The notes beneath the pieces are model-generated. The model searched no databases, was not told the DNA's origin, and saw nothing but the letters and a program-made list of their open reading frames with translations. A DNA stretch of 10,594 nt from the NCBI GenBank assembly GCA_031279175.1, contig JAITJA010000201.1:1-10594 (forward strand), in the 5' to 3' direction. Position 1 is the stretch's first letter; every line of letters begins with the position of its first letter. Of the stretch, positions 7,561-10,594 are shown one piece after another. The stretch is from Odoribacteraceae bacterium (lineage in GTDB: Bacteria > Bacteroidota > Bacteroidia > Bacteroidales > Marinifilaceae). Position numbers and translations under genes: made by a program.

Positions 7561-7650
7561 TCAACTTTACTCCCTGCAAGAAAGCGAGAAATCAAGCGCG
7601 GGTCGTTATCTTCGCGAGAGAAACAAACGATCATAAAAAAACAATCGATC
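7561..7650 (+). other. AT-rich leader of the queCDE cluster
   Basis: After the repeat array the spacer becomes AT-rich towards the queC start. A weak promoter-like TATCTTCG (7607-7614; 7 of 8 to TAnnTTTG) is present without a -33 TTTG. CGATCAT occurs at 7629-7635 and again at 7645-7651, the second running into the queC ATG, with seven A between them. No Shine-Dalgarno sequence and no convincing preQ1 riboswitch fold are seen. Confidence 0.35.
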
Positions 7651-8346
7651 ATGAGAAAAGCAATTGTACTGTTATCCGGGGGCGTGGACTCCACCACGGC
7701 GCTCTACCTGGCGCGGGCAGAAGGCTTCGACGAGTTACACGCCATCACCTTCAGCTACGGGCAGAAGCACGACAAGGAACTACTCTCGGCAAAAGCCGTG
7801 GCGAGCGCCGCCGGCGTCAAGGCTCACGAGATCGTGCACCTGCCGCTCGACCGGTGGGGAAGCAGCTCGCTGACCAGTGACGCCCGTCCCGTCGCCGACG
7901 GCGACCTGCAACGCGAGACGATCCCGGACACCTACGTCCCGGCGCGCAACATGGTCTTCCTCTCCATTGCCGCCTCGTACGCCGACGCGCTAGAGATCGA
8001 GGACATTTATATCGGGGTCAGCCAGGTGGACTACTCGGGGTACGTCGACTGCCGGGAATCCTTTATCCGCGCGATGGAAAAGGCCATCAACGCGGGGACG
8101 CTCCTCGGCAGCGAGAAAGGACGGCCCGTGCGCGTGCGCGCCCCTTTCCTCCACTCGACAAAGGCCGACGAGATCCGGCTCGGGGCGCGGCTCGGCGTGG
8201 ATTACTCCCTCACGTGGAGCTGCTACCGGGGGGGAGAGCGGCCGTGCGGCACGTGCGACAGTTGCCTGCTCCGGGAAAAAGCCTTCCGGGAGGCCGGCGT
8301 GGAAGACAAACAACGAGACAACCATGCGTATCCGGAAACTATTTAG
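7651..8346 (+). CDS. queC: 7-cyano-7-deazaguanine synthase QueC
   Basis: ATP-dependent enzyme that converts 7-carboxy-7-deazaguanine and ammonia to preQ0, the last step of preQ0 synthesis for queuosine in tRNA (or other 7-deazaguanines). It is 231 aa, of normal length. The N-terminal PP-loop SGGVDS (9-14) binds ATP. GQKHDKE (37-43) and YVPARNMVFLSIAASYAD (95-112) are typical, as is GVSQVDYSGYVDCR (122-135). The zinc site CX7CX2CX2C is Cys191, Cys199, Cys202 and Cys205 in CYRGGERPCGTCDSC. The start at 7651 was chosen because MRKAIVLLSGGVDS matches the family; the frame is open further upstream, but that part runs through the leader and the repeat array side. Its last 23 bases overlap queD, implying translational coupling. 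A G7 run lies at 8228-8234 within the cysteine loop. Confidence 0.97.
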   Translation: MRKAIVLLSGGVDSTTALYLARAEGFDELHAITFSYGQKHDKELLSAKAVASAAGVKAHEIVHLPLDRWGSSSLTSDARPVADGDLQRETIPDTYVPARNMVFLSIAASYADALEIEDIYIGVSQVDYSGYVDCRESFIRAMEKAINAGTLLGSEKGRPVRVRAPFLHSTKADEIRLGARLGVDYSLTWSCYRGGERPCGTCDSCLLREKAFREAGVEDKQRDNHAYPETI

Positions 8347-8848
8347 GTTCGAGGCGGCGCACGTCGTGCGGGAGTGCTCCTCGCGCCGTTGCCGGGAGAA
8401 TATCCACGGGCACTCGTACGTCGTCGAGGTCTTTATCTCCTCGGACGCCCTCGACAGGGGATACATGGTCATGGACTTCGTGCTGCTGGACAAGGTCAAG
8501 GCGCTCGTTGACCGTCTCGACCACTCCTACTCCCTCTGGCGCGGGGAGGAGGAGGAGATGAAGGCGTTCGTCTACCGGTACAACCGGCGGGTGGTCGAGA
8601 TGCCGGTATCGCCCTCCGCGGAGGGGTACGCCCTCCTCCTCTTCTTTCTCGTCGACAATATCCTGCGCGAGACGGAATTTAAAAACGGGGAGGGAAACGT
8701 GCGCCTACATTCCGTGCGGGTACACGAGACCGCCACCGGGTATGCCGAGGCCTTCCGCGAGGACTTGAAGCTAGTCGATTTCACGCTCGACGACGTCCGT
8801 TTCTCCGCGGCCATCCTCGAGGAGGAGAACGCGAGCCATGACCGGTGA
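8324..8848 (+). CDS. queD: 6-carboxytetrahydropterin synthase QueD (long form)
   Basis: Converts dihydroneopterin triphosphate to 6-carboxy-5,6,7,8-tetrahydropterin, the first committed step of queuosine synthesis after GTP cyclohydrolase. It is a 174-aa member of the PTPS/QueD fold, longer than the about 120 aa of E. coli QueD; the extra length is mostly in the middle (about 73-95) and at the C-terminus. Likely zinc ligands are His13 (FEAAH), His28 and His30 (HGH). The likely catalytic cysteine is Cys23 in CRENIHGHSY, with four residues between Cys and His where E. coli has three. RLDHSYSLW (64-72) carries the Asp/His pair, and VHETATGY (123-130) carries the glutamate expected to hold the pterin. 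It overlaps queC by 23 bases and queE by 11. I see no GTP cyclohydrolase gene nearby. Confidence 0.93.
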   Translation: MRIRKLFRFEAAHVVRECSSRRCRENIHGHSYVVEVFISSDALDRGYMVMDFVLLDKVKALVDRLDHSYSLWRGEEEEMKAFVYRYNRRVVEMPVSPSAEGYALLLFFLVDNILRETEFKNGEGNVRLHSVRVHETATGYAEAFREDLKLVDFTLDDVRFSAAILEEENASHDR

Positions 8849-9644
8849 CGACCTCCTGCTACTGGCCAGGGACGGTATCTTCCCCGTCACCCGCGACGGC
8901 GACGGGCGTCCCCTCCCCCCCCCGGCCTCCGGCTTCCCGTTCCCCGGGACGATCCAGGGAGAGGGAAAGCTGAACGGCATACCGTCGCTTTTCGTGCGAC
9001 TGGCCGGCTGCAACTTGCATTGCGCGTGGGACGGCGACGGGTGCGACACGGCCCACGCTGCCTCCCGGCCGACGGGCGCCTTCTCGCTTCCCGCGCGGGA
9101 GGTGGCCCGGATCGCGGCCCGGAATCGCGATAACACCCGGCACGTCGTCATCACCGGCGGCGAGCCGCTCCTGCAACCCGGCGGCGTCGAGACGTTCTGC
9201 CGCGCGCTCCGGCAATATTTCCCCTTCCACGTCACCATCGAGAGCAACGCCACCCGCTACGAGGAGCGCGTCGCCTCCGTCGCCGACCTGATGAGCCTAT
9301 CGCCCAAGCTCTCCTCGTCGGCCCCGGCGAGCGACGTCGCGCATCACGCCGCCCGTCTCCGCCCCGGCGTCATCCAGCAATATATCTCGCGCGCCAGGGA
9401 ACGGGGGAAGGATTTCCAACTGAAGTTCGTCTACGCGACGGAAAGCGATCCCGGGGAGATCCGCGAGCTGCTCGCCAGCCTGCACGGGTGGACGAACGAG
9501 GACGTGCTGCTCATGCCCCTCGGCGCCACGCCAGGGATGTTACAACGAAACGCGCGCGCCGCCGCCGGGCACGCCATCCGCGAGGGATGGCGATACTGCG
9601 ATCGCCTGCACGTCTCCCTGTTCGGCAACGCGGAGGGGACGTGA
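8838..9644 (+). CDS. queE: 7-carboxy-7-deazaguanine synthase QueE (radical SAM) with unusual Cys spacing
   Basis: Radical S-adenosylmethionine enzyme that rearranges 6-carboxytetrahydropterin to 7-carboxy-7-deazaguanine, linking QueD and QueC. It is 268 aa. An N-terminal extension of about 35 residues precedes the family motif GTIQGEGKLNGIPSLFVRLAGC (37-58). The cluster ligands appear to be Cys58, Cys62 and Cys69 in GCNLHCAWDGDGCDT, i.e. CX3CX6C instead of the usual CX3CX2C; the CDT after the last cysteine is normal. SAM-binding features follow: VVITGGEPLLQ (103-113), TIESNAT (133-139) and SPKLS (145-149). The C-terminus, QLKFVYA and EDVLLMPLGATPGM, is also as in QueE. A C9 run (8915-8923) lies in the N-terminal extension. 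It overlaps queD by 11 bases. No queF or tgt is seen, so further steps must be encoded elsewhere. Confidence 0.92.
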   Translation: MTGDDLLLLARDGIFPVTRDGDGRPLPPPASGFPFPGTIQGEGKLNGIPSLFVRLAGCNLHCAWDGDGCDTAHAASRPTGAFSLPAREVARIAARNRDNTRHVVITGGEPLLQPGGVETFCRALRQYFPFHVTIESNATRYEERVASVADLMSLSPKLSSSAPASDVAHHAARLRPGVIQQYISRARERGKDFQLKFVYATESDPGEIRELLASLHGWTNEDVLLMPLGATPGMLQRNARAAAGHAIREGWRYCDRLHVSLFGNAEGT

Positions 9645-9646
9645 CA

Positions 9647-9677
9647 CTTGTCGCGCGCCCGGATTCTTTTAACTTCG
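9647..9677 (+). promoter_or_regulatory. Possible Bacteroidota promoter for the outer-membrane protein gene
   Basis: CTTG (9647-9650, 3 of 4 to the -33 TTTG) lies 19 bp before TAACTTCG (9670-9677, 7 of 8 to TAnnTTTG). The spacing fits the phylum consensus. It lies between the queE stop and the ATG at 9704, with a 26-bp AT-rich leader after it. Both boxes are imperfect, so this is a modest call. Confidence 0.4.
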
Positions 9678-9703
9678 CGTCGTCATCATAAACTATCAAG
9701 ATC

Positions 9704-10354
9704 ATGAAAACAATTATCCTGTTTGTCGTTTGTTGCCTGACATGGGCAAGCCTTCCCGCCATCGCCGGGGGGGAGAGCAAGAAAGTGCCTCGCGTCAGCG
9801 TCGGGCTGCGCGGGGGATGGAGCTACCGGGTAGGGAATATACTGGAGGAGGAAGAGGAGATACTGGAGAACCTCTTGTCCGGGTATAACGTGAACGCCGA
9901 CGCGTATTATCACCTGAATCGTTTCCTTGCCGTCGGGATTGACTACACCTTTTCCCGCGCGACGAATCCCGACGCGAACCCGGTGCTGGGGGTTTATAGC
10001 ACGGGGATTCATAACGCGTGCCCGTCGGTGGTCTTCACGCTTCACTCGCGCGATAGAAATAACGCGTTCGTCGCGACGTTGTGCCCGGTAGGGTACGCGG
10101 GGTACGTCGAGAAGAGCGTCACGGATGGAGTTAACGTGCTAATAAAGGGAGGAAACGTGGAGACGAGCACGTCCGTGGGGTATGATCTCGGGCTATCGCG
10201 CCACGTGATGTTGAGCGCGCGCGTCGCCTTCCACTCCGCCAATTTGAAGAAAATGACGGCGAAGAGCAAGTACGGGAAGACGACTATCGACCTGGGAGAT
10301 GATCGCCTGGATTTTTCAATGCTACAACTGTCCATCGGGCTGCGCTTCCGGTGA
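9704..10354 (+). CDS. Small outer-membrane beta-barrel protein (function unknown)
   Basis: A 216-aa secreted protein. The signal peptide is MKTIILFVVCCLTWASLPAIA, likely cut after Ala21 (AIA|GG); there is no convincing lipobox. The mature part alternates polar and hydrophobic or aromatic residues in amphipathic strands, e.g. VSVGLRGGWSYRVG (31-44), FLAVGIDYTFS (74-84), SVGYDLGLSRHVMLSARVAFHS (157-178) and a last strand LQLSIGLRFR. This fits an eight-stranded-type barrel of the general Bacteroidota OMP_b-brl kind. An acidic stretch, EEEEEILEN (48-56), would be in a turn or loop. Cys106 and Cys127 could pair in the periplasm or barrel wall. A G7 run (9767-9773) sits at the signal cleavage site. 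It follows queE by 59 bases and probably has its own promoter. I cannot name a function. Confidence 0.75.
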   Translation: MKTIILFVVCCLTWASLPAIAGGESKKVPRVSVGLRGGWSYRVGNILEEEEEILENLLSGYNVNADAYYHLNRFLAVGIDYTFSRATNPDANPVLGVYSTGIHNACPSVVFTLHSRDRNNAFVATLCPVGYAGYVEKSVTDGVNVLIKGGNVETSTSVGYDLGLSRHVMLSARVAFHSANLKKMTAKSKYGKTTIDLGDDRLDFSMLQLSIGLRFR

Positions 10355-10398
10355 TGCTTTTTCCACGGGTCGTGTACAGCATGTTACAACGCGTCGCG

Positions 10399-10416
10399 CG
10401 CCGGCCATCGCCGGCG
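10399..10416 (+). terminator. GC-rich stem-loop downstream of the barrel gene
   Basis: Perfect 7-bp inverted repeat, CGCCGGC (10399-10405) and GCCGGCG (10410-10416), with a CATC loop, 45 bases after the stop codon. There is no T-run after it, so intrinsic termination is uncertain; it may be an mRNA 3'-end stabiliser. Confidence 0.4.
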
Positions 10417-10441
10417 AGAAGCCGGGAATGGCAAGAGGAGT

Positions 10442-10594
10442 GCAGTCGACCGCGCGCGGATTGCAGTCGACCGCGCGCGGATTGCGGTCGACCACGCGCG
10501 GATTGCAGTCGACCACGCGTGGATTGCGGTCGACCACGCGCGGATTGCAGTCGACCGCGCGCGGATTGCAGTCGACCACGCGTGGAGTGCAGTC
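10442..10594 (+). repeat. Tandem array of 21-bp repeats (array B), 7 copies plus part of an eighth, cut by window end
   Basis: Seven full units begin at 10442, 10463, 10484, 10505, 10526, 10547 and 10568, followed by GCAGTC at the window edge. Three variants occur: a, GCAGTCGACCGCGCGCGG; b, GCGGTCGACCACGCGCGG; c, GCAGTCGACCACGCGTGG. Each is followed by ATT (AGT in the seventh). The order is a-a-b-c-b-a-c. Each unit holds palindromes: GTCGAC and either CCGCGCGCGG or ACGCGT/CGCGCG. There are no spacers, so this is not a CRISPR. A 7-residue periodic reading frame on the minus strand runs through it, but it is a by-product of the period. The unit aligns in register with the array after smpB. Confidence 0.92.

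Noticed and set aside
7575..7650. PreQ1 riboswitch before queC
   Set aside because: There is an A-rich tail near the start, but no stem with the loop and tail arrangement of the known preQ1 classes could be built.
7473..7650. ssrA (tmRNA) next to smpB
   Set aside because: The spacer is only 178 bp, is filled largely by the repeat array and has neither an acceptor stem nor a tag reading frame.
7491..7880. Open frame with 7-residue repeats (HGWLADD-like) running through array A into queC
   Set aside because: The periodicity follows from the 21-bp DNA repeat, and the rest of the frame is out-of-frame queC.
8226..9778. Shared 14-mer CCGGGGGGGAGAGC in queC (8226-8239) and the barrel gene (9765-9778)
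   Set aside because: It is short, dominated by a G7 run, encodes unrelated protein contexts and is best explained by chance in GC-rich coding DNA.
10322..10579. Minus-strand frame with VDCNPR-type 7-residue repeats through array B
   Set aside because: It is open only because the repeat unit has no stop in that frame; it runs antisense into the end of the barrel gene and has no leader of the kind other genes here show.
10442..10594. CRISPR array
   Set aside because: Repeats are directly adjacent with no spacers, and no cas genes are present.

Overview
The window looks like chromosomal DNA of a GC-rich member of the Bacteroidales (Bacteroidota). The evidence is a SusC/RagA-type TonB-dependent transporter with an N-terminal STN domain, a FecR anti-sigma factor with a DUF4974-type C-terminus, an ECF sigma factor, a TAnnTTTG-type promoter and the near absence of Shine-Dalgarno sequences. 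AT-rich leaders stand out in front of the starts. I cannot fix the family; Odoribacteraceae- or Rikenellaceae-like genomes would fit, but that is a guess.

Layout. Minus strand, read right to left: ECF sigma factor (4988-4416), FecR-like anti-sigma factor (4287-3139) and a large SusC-like transporter (3071 to beyond base 1, C-terminus cut by the window edge). This is a complete trans-envelope signalling set. Substrate at the STN-bearing transporter would signal through FecR to release the sigma factor, which would then transcribe the transporter locus. A SusD-type lipoprotein gene would be expected just past the left edge. Plus strand: a sugar MFS transporter of the FHS/GluP type (5168-6433), a five-helix YIP1-like membrane protein (6437-7018) and smpB (7023-7472), packed with gaps of 3-4 bases. 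After a spacer come queC, queD and queE (7651-9644), overlapping cassette-style and making preQ0 for queuosine. Last is a small secreted outer-membrane beta-barrel protein (9704-10354).

The two spacers downstream of smpB and of the barrel gene hold tandem arrays of 21-bp units. The units differ between the arrays but align in register over 18 bases with about 13-15 matches, so they look like two diverged members of one repeat family. This is the least explained feature here. Other points of interest are the CX3CX6C cluster-binding spacing in QueE, a run of nine C near the start of queE, and stem-loops near the predicted 5' ends of both divergent transcripts in the 4989-5167 spacer.
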